In this document: one piece after another, positions 9,480 through 17,512 of the stretch
How positions within the stretch are numbered: the first letter of the stretch is position 1
Layout of the letters: each line of letters begins with the position of its first letter
The notes under the pieces: generated by a model
Database searches by the model: none
What the model was told of the DNA's origin: nothing
Seen by the model: only the letters and a program-made list of their open reading frames with translations
Made by a program: the position numbers and the translations under genes
DNA from: Micromonospora saelicesensis
GTDB lineage: Bacteria > Actinomycetota > Actinomycetes > Mycobacteriales > Micromonosporaceae
DNA length: 64,000 nt
Direction: 5' to 3'
NCBI RefSeq assembly: GCF_900091575.1
Contig: NZ_FMCR01000008.1
Location: forward strand, 186,001-250,000

Positions 9480-10427
9480 TCAGGCGTACCGGGCAGCCAC
9501 CACTGACCAGTCGTAGGTGGCCCGGACCCAGTTGCGCCGCGCGGCCAGGGCGTCGCGGATCCCGTCGTCGCCGGCGGCGCGCAGCGCCTCCTCCGCGTCC
9601 AGGTACGTCGCCAACCCCTGGTTGAACCGGTGTGCCGCACTCCGGAGCGCTGTCGCCTCGTCCGCGTCGCTGTCCTGGGCGAGCACCGTGACCAGGTTGT
9701 GCGCGTCCGGGTCGGCCTGGCTCTCCTTGCCGTAGGAGAAGAGGTCGTTGCACCAGCAGACCAGGTCCACCGCCAGCAAGTCCAGGGCGACCAGCCTCGG
9801 GTTGGCGCGCTGGGCCGGCTCGGAGGGCCGCGTCGACGCCAGGTCGGTCAGGGTGAGGCAGGGGTGCACGCCGCCGATGTGCCGGCGTAGCTGCACGTAC
9901 TCCGCCACCTCGGGCACACGCCGACGTTCCCGGTTGCCCGCCTCCCAGAGCAGCGCCAACAGGTACTCGCGCATCTGGCTGACGAACCGCAGCAGCAGTC
10001 CGGCGTGATCGTGCAGCCGGGTCCGGCGGCAGAGATCGTGCAGCGCGTCACCCAGTGGCCCGACGGCGGGCGGTGCGACGTACGGGTCACCGCACCGGTC
10101 CAGCACGTCGAGCAGGGTGCTGATCGCCGGGCCGAGTCGGGCCGGGTCGGCACCGAGGCCGTCCTCGTCGCAGGCGTCGTCCATCACGAAGAGCCAGCTG
10201 ATCAGGTCGGTGAGCAGCCGCAGGCCCTCCACCGAGCCGTCCGGGCAGGCGCGGCCGGCCAGTCCGGCGGCGTCGGCCCGCTCCAGGCGGTGTACGCGTT
10301 GGCTGGAATCGACCAGACCGAACGTGCGCGCCCAGTCGATGCTCTCGCTCGCCACCTGGTCCGTGGCGCCGTGGCGCCCCGTGGGAAACGGGGGTTCCCG
10401 CAGCGCCGAAATCGCGAAGTCCCGCAC
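9480..10427 (-). CDS. Class I terpene synthase
   Basis: 315-residue terpene cyclase. The Asp-rich metal site is DDACDE (Asp83, Asp84, Asp87). The second metal site is the NSE triad NDLFSYGKE (Asn227, Ser231, Glu235), with the pyrophosphate-sensing arginine probably in YVQLRRHIGG (181-182). Length and the N-terminal PPFPTG match bacterial sesquiterpene-type synthases, which ionise prenyl diphosphate and cyclise it. GTG 10427 is the earliest start before an in-frame stop. No P450, prenyl diphosphate synthase or regulator is adjacent. The product cannot be predicted. Its 3' end abuts the transposase remnant. Confidence 0.88.
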   Translation of the reverse strand: MRDFAISALREPPFPTGRHGATDQVASESIDWARTFGLVDSSQRVHRLERADAAGLAGRACPDGSVEGLRLLTDLISWLFVMDDACDEDGLGADPARLGPAISTLLDVLDRCGDPYVAPPAVGPLGDALHDLCRRTRLHDHAGLLLRFVSQMREYLLALLWEAGNRERRRVPEVAEYVQLRRHIGGVHPCLTLTDLASTRPSEPAQRANPRLVALDLLAVDLVCWCNDLFSYGKESQADPDAHNLVTVLAQDSDADEATALRSAAHRFNQGLATYLDAEEALRAAGDDGIRDALAARRNWVRATYDWSVVAARYA

Positions 10428-10508
10428 AGTGTGCCCCCACTCCGTGCCGCCCGGCGCGGAGCGGCGCGGTGAAGCGTACGGGAGGAGGTATCAGCGTGTA
10501 TCGTTGGG

Positions 10509-10558
10509 TGTGGAAATTCCACAGGCGTCCTGTGACCGTTTAAGTACAGGCGGTCACA
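10509..10558. promoter_or_regulatory. Two inverted repeats between the terpene synthase and the TIGR03085-like gene
   Basis: TGTGGAAATTCCACA (10509-10523) is a 15-bp dyad with a central A, about 80 nt upstream of the terpene synthase start and a plausible operator for it. TGTGACCG (10531-10538) pairs with CGGTCACA (10551-10558) across a 12-nt loop. This second hairpin overlaps the stop codon of the next minus-strand gene and may terminate it before the synthase. Dyads are seen; roles are inferred. Confidence 0.4.
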
Positions 10559-11183
10559 TGCCCAGGTTGGCGGCGCGCAGCCGCCGAGCCGCCTCCGCCG
10601 AGCCGTTCAGTTGGACCCGGGCCACCCGTTGCCGGCCCGAAAAGAACAGCACCAGCTCGGCCGGGGCGCCGACCAGGCGCAGTGGCTCACCACCGCGACC
10701 GAGGGAGACCTCACCGTGGCCGGGCGCCTGCACGTAGAGGTCGGCCGGAAAGCGCCGCAGTGCCAGCCGGGCCATTGGGGCCGCGCGTTTCCAGAGCGCG
10801 CTCTGCAGGCCGGTGGGCAGATCGCGCGGCTGCCACCCGGAGCCGGCCCGCCGGACGTCCTCGTGATGGATGAAGAACTCCATCGTGTTGGCCAACTCGT
10901 CGGTCAGCGGGTTGCTGACCGGGCTCCACAGCGGCGGTCGGCGCACCTGTGCCACCAGGTCGGGGTAGGGCCGTGCGGCGAGTCGCCGACGGACCCGCTC
11001 GGAATAGCCGCGCAGCGGCGGCAGCACGATCCCACCCGCCGCGTCCGGACGGCGCTCCCGCAGCACCAGATGCGCGGCGAGGTCACGGGTCGCCCAGCCC
11101 TCGTTGATGGTCGGGGCGTCCGGCCCGAGGGCCAGTAGAAGATCGGCCAGCGCCTCGCGCTCGGCTCGGGCGTACCGCGGCAT
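10554..11183 (-). CDS. TIGR03085-like DinB/mycothiol-dependent-fold protein
   Basis: 209-residue protein of the actinobacterial TIGR03085 type, related to the maleylpyruvate-isomerase/DinB four-helix bundle. Features include GWATRDLAAHLVLRERRPDAAGG, with the metal-ligand-type histidine in AAHL; NTMEFFIHHEDVRRAG, with the paired histidines HHED; and the C-terminal PAELVLFFSGRQRVARVQLNG typical of the sterol-carrier-like tail in these proteins. Many relatives use mycothiol or a divalent metal; the substrate is unknown. ATG 11183 fits the family start MPRYARAEREALADLLL. Confidence 0.75.
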   Translation of the reverse strand: MPRYARAEREALADLLLALGPDAPTINEGWATRDLAAHLVLRERRPDAAGGIVLPPLRGYSERVRRRLAARPYPDLVAQVRRPPLWSPVSNPLTDELANTMEFFIHHEDVRRAGSGWQPRDLPTGLQSALWKRAAPMARLALRRFPADLYVQAPGHGEVSLGRGGEPLRLVGAPAELVLFFSGRQRVARVQLNGSAEAARRLRAANLGM

Positions 11184-11355
11184 GGCCCGATCGTAGGCCC
11201 GGTGACCCGTCGGCGCGCGACAGCGGACGCCGGTCGGCGCCTGCGGCACGCCGCCGCCCGGTACGTGATGGTCGACATATCCAGTCAGGGTCGGCGGCAC
11301 TGGCCCCGACCGGTAAGGATGAGGGAGATAATTGCGGCTTACGGCGGGGGAGAGC

Positions 11356-13239
11356 GTGGCGAGCAAGACAAGTCGGGACGTTCTCAGTCGAGGGCTGGGG
11401 GTCCTGCGGCAGGCGATCCGTGAGCAGCCGCGGATCTTCGCGGTGGCGGTCGTCGGCAGCGTGCTCTTCGGCGGGATGATCATTGTCAGCGCCCGGGTCG
11501 TCGGGTCGGTCATCGGTGAGGTGGCGCTTCCGGCCATCGAACGCGGCGAGGTGGGCGCCGGCACCCTGGCGTTGGCCGCGGCCGCGTTGTTCGGGATCAG
11601 CGTGCTGCGGGTGGCGGGCATCTTCGGCCGCCGGCTCGGCGCCGGCTACATGCAGTACCGCCTCCAGGCCTCCTACCGCCGCCGGGTGACCCGTCGGTAC
11701 CTGGAGCTGCCGCTGTCCTGGCACCACCGCAACTCCACCGGCACCCTGCTGTCCAACGCCAACTCCGACGTGGAGGCGGCCTGGTACCCGATCGCGCCGC
11801 TGCCGTTCGCCGTCGGCACGTTGGTGATGCTGGTCGGCGCGATCGTGTCGCTCTTCGCCACCGACTGGGCGCTCGCCCTGGTCGGGCTCGCGGTCTTTCC
11901 CGCGCTGTTCGCGCTCAACGTCGTCTACTCCCGCCGGATGGCCCCGCGGCAGGCCCGGGCGCAGCGCCTGCGCGCCGAGGTCAGCGGCATCGCCCACGAG
12001 AGCTTCGACGGCGCCCTGGTGGTCAAGACGATGGGCCGCGAGGCCCAGGAGACCGCCCGGTTCGCGGGCCGCGCCGGTGAGCTGCGCGACTCGCTGATCG
12101 CTGTCGGCCGGCTGCGCGGCATCTTCGACCCGCTGCTGGAGACGCTGCCCAGCCTCGGCACCCTGGCCGTACTGGTGGTCGGGGCGTTCCGGCTGCGCCA
12201 GGGCGCGATCAGCGTGACCGAGCTGGTCAGCGTGGCCTTCCTCTTCACGGTGCTGGCCTTCCCGGTGCGGGCCATCGGTTGGGTGCTGGCGGAGCTGCCG
12301 CGCAGCGTCGCCGGCTGGGACCGGGTGCGCCGGGTGCTCGACGCCACCGGCGAGATGCCGTACGGGCAGCGGGTGCTCGACCCGGTCGGCGCCGGGCCGG
12401 CCACCCTCACCTTCACCGACGTGCACTACTCCTACCCGCCGGCCGAAGCGCACCCGCCCGGCGCGCAGGTCCTCGGTCAGGTCGGCTTCACGGTGCCGTC
12501 CGGTCGGACGGTGGCCCTGGTGGGGCCGACCGGCGCCGGCAAGTCCACCATCGCCTCGCTGGCGGTGCGGCTCGTCGACCCGGACTCCGGCACGGTGAGC
12601 CTGGACGGCGTGGACGTGCGCGAGCTGACCTCCGCGTCGTTGGCCGGCACGGTGGCTCTGGTCGCCCAGGTGCCCTTCATCTTCGACGACACGGTCCGCG
12701 CCAACATCGCCCTCGACCGGCCCGGTGTCGACGACGAGGTGGTCTGGGCGGCGCTGCGGCTGGCCGAGGCGGACGGGTTCGTCGCCGCGCTGCCCGATGG
12801 TCTGGACACCATGGTCGGCGAGCGGGGCACCTCGCTCTCCGGCGGTCAGCGGCAGCGGCTCACCCTGGCCCGCGCGCTGGCCGGTCGGCCGCGCCTGCTG
12901 GTGCTCGACGACGCGACAAGCGCGGTCGATCCTCGAGTGGAGGCGGCCATCCTGGCGGGGCTGCGGTCGTCGACCAGGCAGGCGGGAGTTCCGGCCGCGT
13001 CGATCCTGGTGGTGGCGTACCGCCGGGCCACCATCGCGCTCGCCGACGAGGTCATCTACGTGGAGCAGGGGCGGGTGGTCGCCCGGGGCACCCACAGCGA
13101 GTTGTTGGCTACCGTGCCCGGCTACGTCGACCTGGTCACCGCCTACGAGCAGGCCGAGGTGGAGCGGGCACAGGAAAGTTCCTACGGCGACGACGTGGCG
13201 CCGCTGCCGTCGGGCCTGGAGATCGAGGTGGACCGGTGA
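11356..13239 (+). CDS. ABC exporter half-transporter, degenerate-site subunit
   Basis: 627 residues with an exporter fold: about six membrane helices in residues 20-320, then an ATPase domain. Motifs are Walker A GPTGAGKST (390-398), signature LSGGQRQR and Walker B LLVLDDATS. The second Asp replaces the usual catalytic glutamate, which marks this as the degenerate half of a heterodimer with the next gene. GTG 11356 is chosen because GGGGGAG lies just upstream; an in-frame TTG eight codons earlier lacks a site. The stop codon overlaps copy 1 of the intercistronic repeat. Substrate is unknown; drugs, lipids or peptides are typical. Confidence 0.87.
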   Translation: MASKTSRDVLSRGLGVLRQAIREQPRIFAVAVVGSVLFGGMIIVSARVVGSVIGEVALPAIERGEVGAGTLALAAAALFGISVLRVAGIFGRRLGAGYMQYRLQASYRRRVTRRYLELPLSWHHRNSTGTLLSNANSDVEAAWYPIAPLPFAVGTLVMLVGAIVSLFATDWALALVGLAVFPALFALNVVYSRRMAPRQARAQRLRAEVSGIAHESFDGALVVKTMGREAQETARFAGRAGELRDSLIAVGRLRGIFDPLLETLPSLGTLAVLVVGAFRLRQGAISVTELVSVAFLFTVLAFPVRAIGWVLAELPRSVAGWDRVRRVLDATGEMPYGQRVLDPVGAGPATLTFTDVHYSYPPAEAHPPGAQVLGQVGFTVPSGRTVALVGPTGAGKSTIASLAVRLVDPDSGTVSLDGVDVRELTSASLAGTVALVAQVPFIFDDTVRANIALDRPGVDDEVVWAALRLAEADGFVAALPDGLDTMVGERGTSLSGGQRQRLTLARALAGRPRLLVLDDATSAVDPRVEAAILAGLRSSTRQAGVPAASILVVAYRRATIALADEVIYVEQGRVVARGTHSELLATVPGYVDLVTAYEQAEVERAQESSYGDDVAPLPSGLEIEVDR

Positions 13240-13288
13240 GCGCGAGGAGTGCAGCGCAGCGGAGCCCCGCAGTCGCGAACGAGAGGCG
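13236..13288 (+). repeat. Intercistronic repeat, copy 1
   Basis: About 52 bp running from the GTGA that contains the stop of the first ABC gene to the ribosome-binding site of the second. The core begins TGAGCGCGAGGAGTGCAGCG and continues to CGCAGTCGCGAACGAGAGG. Close copies lie at 19887-19939 and 21499-21549, each at the same kind of junction: stop codon inside the left end, GAGAGG/GAAAGG-like Shine-Dalgarno at the right end. Confidence 0.8.
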
Positions 13289-13294
13289 GGCCCG

Positions 13295-15085
13295 GTGAGC
13301 ACGACCACGGAAACGAGTGACACGCCGGAGGCCCGGCAGGAGACGACCTGGCAGACCCTGCGTCGGGGCCTGGCGCTCTCGCCGGAGCTACGGATCGGTC
13401 TGGCCGGCACGTTGGCCCTGGCGCTGGTCTACATGGTCGGTCGGGTTGCCGTGCCGGTCGCCGTGCAGCAGGGCATCGACCGGGGCCTCGTCGGTGGTCT
13501 GAATCTGGACGTGGTCTGGACGGTGGTGGCGATCACCGCCGCGATCCTGACGATCACCACGATCTGCGGCTACCTGATGATGCGCCGGCTGTTCACTGTC
13601 AGCGAGACGGCGCTGGCCAACGTCCGGACGCGCGCGTTCCGTCACGTGCACGACCTGTCGATGTTGCACCAGCAGTCGGAGCGGCGCGGTTCGCTGGTCT
13701 CGCGGGTCACCAGCGACGTGGACCAGATCACCCAGTTCCTCCAGTGGGGCGGGGTGATCCTGCTGGTCAACCTCGGTCAGCTGGTGGTCACCACCGCCGT
13801 CATGCTGGCGTACTCCTGGCAGTTGACAGTGGTCGTGTTGGCCGCGTTCCTACCGGCGGTGTTCGTCATCCGGCAGTTGCAACGTCGCCTCGGCAGCGCG
13901 TACGCGACGGTGCGCCAACGCACCGGGACGTTGCTCGGCGCGATCGGCGAGAGCGTGGTGGGCGCGCCGGTGATCCGGGCGTACGGCATCGCCGGGCGCA
14001 CCGAGCGGCGGCTGGACGAGGCGATCGACAGGCAGCGGCTGGCGCAGCAGCGGGCGATCCGGATCAGCATCGTGGGCAGCTCGGTCGGGGAGTTGGCGGC
14101 GGGGGTGGCGCTGGCCGGTGTGGTGGTGCTCGGCGTGCTGTTGGGGGTGGACGGCACGCTGTCTATCGGGCAGCTGACCGCGTTCCTCTTCCTGGTGACG
14201 CTCTTCATCCAACCGGTGCAGATCGCCACCGAGGTGCTCAACGAGGCGCAGAACGCGATCGCCGGCTGGCGTCGGGTGCTGGACGTGCTGGACGTCGCCC
14301 CGGACGTGGCCGACCCGGGGGAGCACGGGCGGGAGCTGCCGGGCGGGCCGCTGGACATCCGGTTCTCCGGTGTGCGGTTCGCCTATCCGGGTGGTCCGCC
14401 GGTGCTGCACGACATCGATCTGGAGATCCCGGCGAAGAGCCGGGTGGCGGTGGTCGGTGAGACCGGCAGCGGCAAGACCACCTTCGCCAAGTTGCTGACC
14501 CGGCTGATGGACCCGTCGGACGGGGCGGTGCTGCTGTCCGGGGTGCCGCTGACGGACGTCCGGTTCGGCTCGCTGCGCTCCCGCGTGGTGATGGTGCCGC
14601 AGGACGGGTTCCTCTTCGACGCGACGGTGGGGGACAACGTCCGGTTCGCCCGGCCGGAGTTGACCGACGAGCAGTTGAGCGCCGCCTTCACCGAGCTGGG
14701 CCTGTCGGACTGGCTGGAGGGTCTGCCGGCGGGCCTGGACACTCCGGTCGGGGAGCGCGGCGAGGCGCTCAGCGTCGGGGAGCGGCAGCTCGTCGCGTTG
14801 GCCCGCGCGTACGTCGCCGACCCGGACCTGCTGGTGCTCGACGAGGCGACCAGCGCGGTGGACCCGGCGACGGAGGTGCGGTTGCAACGCACGCTGGACG
14901 CGGTCACCCGGGGCCGGACCACCCTCGCCATCGCGCACCGGCTCTCCACGGCGCAGGCCGCCGACGAGGTGATCGTGGTGGACCGGGGTCGGGTGGTGCA
15001 GCGCGGCCCGCACGACGAGCTGGTTCGCGACGCCGACTCGGTGTACGGCCTGCTCTACGCCTCCTGGCTGGAGCAGACCCGGTGA
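13295..15085 (+). CDS. ABC exporter half-transporter, catalytic-site subunit
   Basis: 596 residues: six membrane helices, then an ATPase domain with Walker A GETGSGKTT and a complete Walker B LLVLDEATS, but a non-consensus signature LSVGERQL. Combined with the previous protein this gives one fully consensus ATP site (this Walker A/B with the partner LSGGQ) and one degenerate site, the standard design of heterodimeric exporters. The GTG start lies 55 nt after the partner stop, downstream of a GAGAGG site supplied by the intercistronic repeat. The N-terminal ~25 residues are Thr/Glu-rich. Substrate unknown. Confidence 0.88.
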   Translation: MSTTTETSDTPEARQETTWQTLRRGLALSPELRIGLAGTLALALVYMVGRVAVPVAVQQGIDRGLVGGLNLDVVWTVVAITAAILTITTICGYLMMRRLFTVSETALANVRTRAFRHVHDLSMLHQQSERRGSLVSRVTSDVDQITQFLQWGGVILLVNLGQLVVTTAVMLAYSWQLTVVVLAAFLPAVFVIRQLQRRLGSAYATVRQRTGTLLGAIGESVVGAPVIRAYGIAGRTERRLDEAIDRQRLAQQRAIRISIVGSSVGELAAGVALAGVVVLGVLLGVDGTLSIGQLTAFLFLVTLFIQPVQIATEVLNEAQNAIAGWRRVLDVLDVAPDVADPGEHGRELPGGPLDIRFSGVRFAYPGGPPVLHDIDLEIPAKSRVAVVGETGSGKTTFAKLLTRLMDPSDGAVLLSGVPLTDVRFGSLRSRVVMVPQDGFLFDATVGDNVRFARPELTDEQLSAAFTELGLSDWLEGLPAGLDTPVGERGEALSVGERQLVALARAYVADPDLLVLDEATSAVDPATEVRLQRTLDAVTRGRTTLAIAHRLSTAQAADEVIVVDRGRVVQRGPHDELVRDADSVYGLLYASWLEQTR

Positions 15086-15132
15086 GGTGCGGCGGTGTGG
15101 TGGACGCCGACGGGCGGGTGCTCTAGGCTCCG

Positions 15133-15153
15133 GGTTAGGTAAGCCTAACCTTC
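15133..15153 (+). promoter_or_regulatory. IdeR/DtxR-type iron box
   Basis: TTAGGTAAGCCTAACCTTC (15135-15153) closely matches the 19-bp IdeR/DtxR consensus TTAGGTTAGCCTAACCTAA. Its 7-bp arms GGTTAGG and CCTAACC are perfect. A -10 TAGGCT at 15124-15129 places transcription start within the box. An AAGGAGGT ribosome-binding site follows directly before the DUF2470 start, so iron-replete repression of that gene is the natural reading. Confidence 0.8.
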
Positions 15154-15169
15154 TAAGGAGGTCGCGCCC

Positions 15170-15919
15170 ATGCGGCCCAACTCCGCCGAGATCGTCCGTA
15201 CCCTCGTCGCCGGCCGCCTGCCCGGCCTCGTGCACCTGGCCCACCGGCCGGGCCCGCACCACGCCCGGCACGTCACCGACTCGGACGGGCGGGTGCTGCT
15301 GCTGGTGCCGGTGGCCAGCCACCTGGCCGCCGCACTGCAACCGGCCGCCGGAGGCACCGACGTCGCGGTGGTGCTCGACGTGCTCGACCTGCCGCCCGCC
15401 GCCGGCGCGCCCGGCCTGGGTCGCGCCTGGGTGTCCGGCTGGGCGGCCGAGCTGCGCGGCGACGAGGCCCGCGACGCGGCGGTCGAGTTCGCCGCGGTGG
15501 AGCCGACCGGCGACCTGCTCGACCTGGGCACCCGGTTCCGGCTGTTCCGCTTCGAGGTGGTCGAGGTCCGCTGGGAGCGGGCCGGCGTCGTGCACCGGAT
15601 CGACCCGGTGGAGTACGCCGAGGCCGAGCCGGACCCGGTGCACCCGGTCGAGGCCCGCCTCCTCGCCGACCTCGCCGAGTGCCACGGCACCCAGGTGACG
15701 GAGTACCTGTGCCGGCAGCTCGGGTTGACCGAGCACACCCCGGACGGGCCGCCCCGGGTGGTGCGCATCGACCGCTACGGGCTGGTGGTGGCCCTCGGCC
15801 AACCCGGTGCCCGGCGTCGGGTCCGGCTGGCCTTCCCTGGCCCGGTAGCCGACCCGGCCGAACTACCCCGCCTGCTGCCCCCGTTGCAACCCACAGCCAA
15901 CGCCCGCCCCCCACGCTGA
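15170..15919 (+). CDS. DUF2470 (HugZ-like) protein under an iron box
   Basis: 249 residues. The N-terminal ~110 residues resemble the split-barrel flavin/haem-binding fold of HugZ-type proteins (SDGRVLLLVPVASHL, AWVSGWAAELRGDE). The C-terminal part (EARLLADLAECHG, then RVVRIDRYGLVVAL near residue 200) is a DUF2470 domain, which in HugZ forms part of the haem-degrading enzyme. A role in haem or iron metabolism is supported mainly by the IdeR box immediately upstream. It starts at ATG with the best ribosome-binding site in the region (AAGGAGGT, 8-nt spacing). It converges with a TetR gene across a long inverted repeat. Confidence 0.75.
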   Translation: MRPNSAEIVRTLVAGRLPGLVHLAHRPGPHHARHVTDSDGRVLLLVPVASHLAAALQPAAGGTDVAVVLDVLDLPPAAGAPGLGRAWVSGWAAELRGDEARDAAVEFAAVEPTGDLLDLGTRFRLFRFEVVEVRWERAGVVHRIDPVEYAEAEPDPVHPVEARLLADLAECHGTQVTEYLCRQLGLTEHTPDGPPRVVRIDRYGLVVALGQPGARRRVRLAFPGPVADPAELPRLLPPLQPTANARPPR

Positions 15920-15963
15920 CCCCCGCCGCCCCGCCCCGCCCCTCAGCCCCGCCCCTCAGTCCC

Positions 15964-16040
15964 GCGCCGATCTTGCACTTTCGGTTGTCGTTATGCGTGT
16001 CATATCCCTTTGATCGGGACGGTAAGTGCAAGATCGGCGC
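15964..16040. repeat. Long inverted repeat with 17-bp arms between convergent genes
   Basis: Perfect arms GCGCCGATCTTGCACTT (15964-15980) and its complement (16024-16040) flank a 43-nt, less GC-rich loop containing GTCATATCCC. G/C-rich pyrimidine and purine runs lie just outside. The position, between the convergent DUF2470 and TetR genes, would suit a bidirectional terminator, but the long loop and sharp composition change look more like a mobile or repeated palindromic element. Confidence 0.65.
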
Positions 16041-16068
16041 AAGGCTGGGGCGGGGCGGCGCTGCCGGG

Positions 16069-16665
16069 TCAGCTTGGCAGCGGGCCGGTGAGGTAACGCT
16101 GGATCGTGGGGCCGATCGCGGCCACCAGGGTTTCCGGGTCCGCCGAGGCGACCGGCTCGAGGCGCACGACGTGCCGCATCATGGCCAGGCCGATCATCTG
16201 GGTGGCCACCAGGGAACCCCGCAGCGGTAGCTCGACCGGGTCGACGTCGAGGTTTTCCAGCACCCGGCGCAGCACCTGGGTGGTGACGAACTCACGCAGC
16301 AGTCGAGCGGTCCACTCGTTGCTCACCGCGGAGCGCAGCAGTGCCTGTGCGGCGCTGCCGGCCGGGGAGTCCCAGACGCCGAGGAATATGCGCACCATCC
16401 GCTCACCGACGCCGTCCCGGTCGCCGGCGAGCACCTTCGGCACCAGCTGACCGGGGTCGACCGGAAAGTTCATCGCGGCCAGGAAGAGCTGATCCTTGCT
16501 GCCGAAGTAGTGGTGCACGAGCGCCGGATCGACCTGCGCCGTAGCGGCGATGCCCCGGATCGAGGCGGCGTCGTAGCCACGTTCGGCGAACGCCGTCCGC
16601 GCCGCGTCGAGAATCGCCTCCCGGGTGCCCGGGTTGCCGGGTCGCCGGCCGGTCCGCCGCGTCAT
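16069..16665 (-). CDS. TetR-family repressor of the adjacent ABC transporter
   Basis: 198 residues. The helix-turn-helix is canonical: TREAILDAARTAFAERGYDAASIRGIAATA, then VDPALVHHYFGSKDQLFLAAM. The C-terminal ligand domain includes VGERMVRIFLGVWDSP, resembling TetR regulators with the TetR_C_17/18-type domain. It is the last gene of an ATPase-permease-regulator run on the minus strand, about 90 nt after the permease. It probably autoregulates the operon through a dyad upstream of the ATPase gene. The inducer is unknown. Confidence 0.88.
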   Translation of the reverse strand: MTRRTGRRPGNPGTREAILDAARTAFAERGYDAASIRGIAATAQVDPALVHHYFGSKDQLFLAAMNFPVDPGQLVPKVLAGDRDGVGERMVRIFLGVWDSPAGSAAQALLRSAVSNEWTARLLREFVTTQVLRRVLENLDVDPVELPLRGSLVATQMIGLAMMRHVVRLEPVASADPETLVAAIGPTIQRYLTGPLPS

Positions 16666-16756
16666 CGCCGCCCTTCGTTCGTCCGCCTCGGCCCGTCGTG
16701 GGCCCGGCCACGCCGGGGTCGGCTGCCGCGCTGGCCGCCGCCCCCGCCCCCGGCGG

Positions 16757-17512
16757 TCAGCCGCTGCGTCGGCGCAGGGTGGCCGCCGCGAGCACCAGCG
16801 CCAGCACCACAGCGCCGAACACCACAGCGACGTCGCGCCACATCCGGCCGGTCGGTTCGGCGTGGGCGCCGACCTCCTGCAACGCCTCGATCGCGTACGA
16901 CAGGGGGAAGGCGTCACTGAGCGCCTGGAGCCAGCCGGCCATCTGGTCGCGGGCCACGAACAGCCCGCAGAGCAGCAGTTGGGGGATCACCACGACTGGC
17001 AGGAACTGTACTGCCTGGAACTCGGTGCGCGCGAAGGCACTGCACAGCAGCCCGAGGGCGACGCCGAGCACGGCGTCGAGCACGGCGATCCCGATCACCA
17101 GCCCGATGCTGCCGGCGGTCTCCAGATCGAAGATCCAGTACGCCACCGCGGCGGCGACGGCTGCCTGCACGGCGGCGGCCAGCCCGAACGCGATGCCGTA
17201 CCCGAAGAGCAGATCGAGCTTGCCCAGCGGCGTGGTGAGCAGCCGCTCCAGCGTGCCCGAGGTGCGTTCCCGCAGCATGGCGATGCTGGTCACCAGAAAC
17301 ATGATCACGAAGGGGAAGATGCCGAGCATCACCAGCGCGATCCGGTCGAAGGTCGTCGGCTGGCCGGGCGGGGTCGGTTGGTCGGCGTACATGAAGTAGA
17401 CCAGGGTGAGCAGGACGGCCGGCACCAGCACGAGCAGCGCGATGGTCCGCCGGTCGTGCCGGAGCTGACGCAGGATGCGGCCGGTGGTGGCGGCGAGAAT
17501 TCGCGCGTTCAT
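16757..17512 (-). CDS. ABC-2 type transporter permease
   Basis: 251 residues with six hydrophobic segments (TIALLVLVPAVLLTLVYFMY, IALVMLGIFPFVIMFLVTSI, YGIAFGLAAAVQAAVAAAVAY and later ones). The motif LRERTSGTLERLLTTPLGKLDLLFGY after the second segment is the hallmark of ABC-2 permeases of drug/DrrB-type exporters. Its ATG overlaps the ATPase stop codon (ATGA-type, 4 nt), showing tight translational coupling. Together the two proteins should form a two-component exporter of lipophilic or antibiotic-like compounds. Confidence 0.9.
   Translation of the reverse strand: MNARILAATTGRILRQLRHDRRTIALLVLVPAVLLTLVYFMYADQPTPPGQPTTFDRIALVMLGIFPFVIMFLVTSIAMLRERTSGTLERLLTTPLGKLDLLFGYGIAFGLAAAVQAAVAAAVAYWIFDLETAGSIGLVIGIAVLDAVLGVALGLLCSAFARTEFQAVQFLPVVVIPQLLLCGLFVARDQMAGWLQALSDAFPLSYAIEALQEVGAHAEPTGRMWRDVAVVFGAVVLALVLAAATLRRRSG

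Noticed and set aside
9124..9516. Intact small gene of 130 codons
   Set aside because: The residues match only the N-terminus of TnpB, end abruptly, and the remaining frame is antisense to the terpene synthase.
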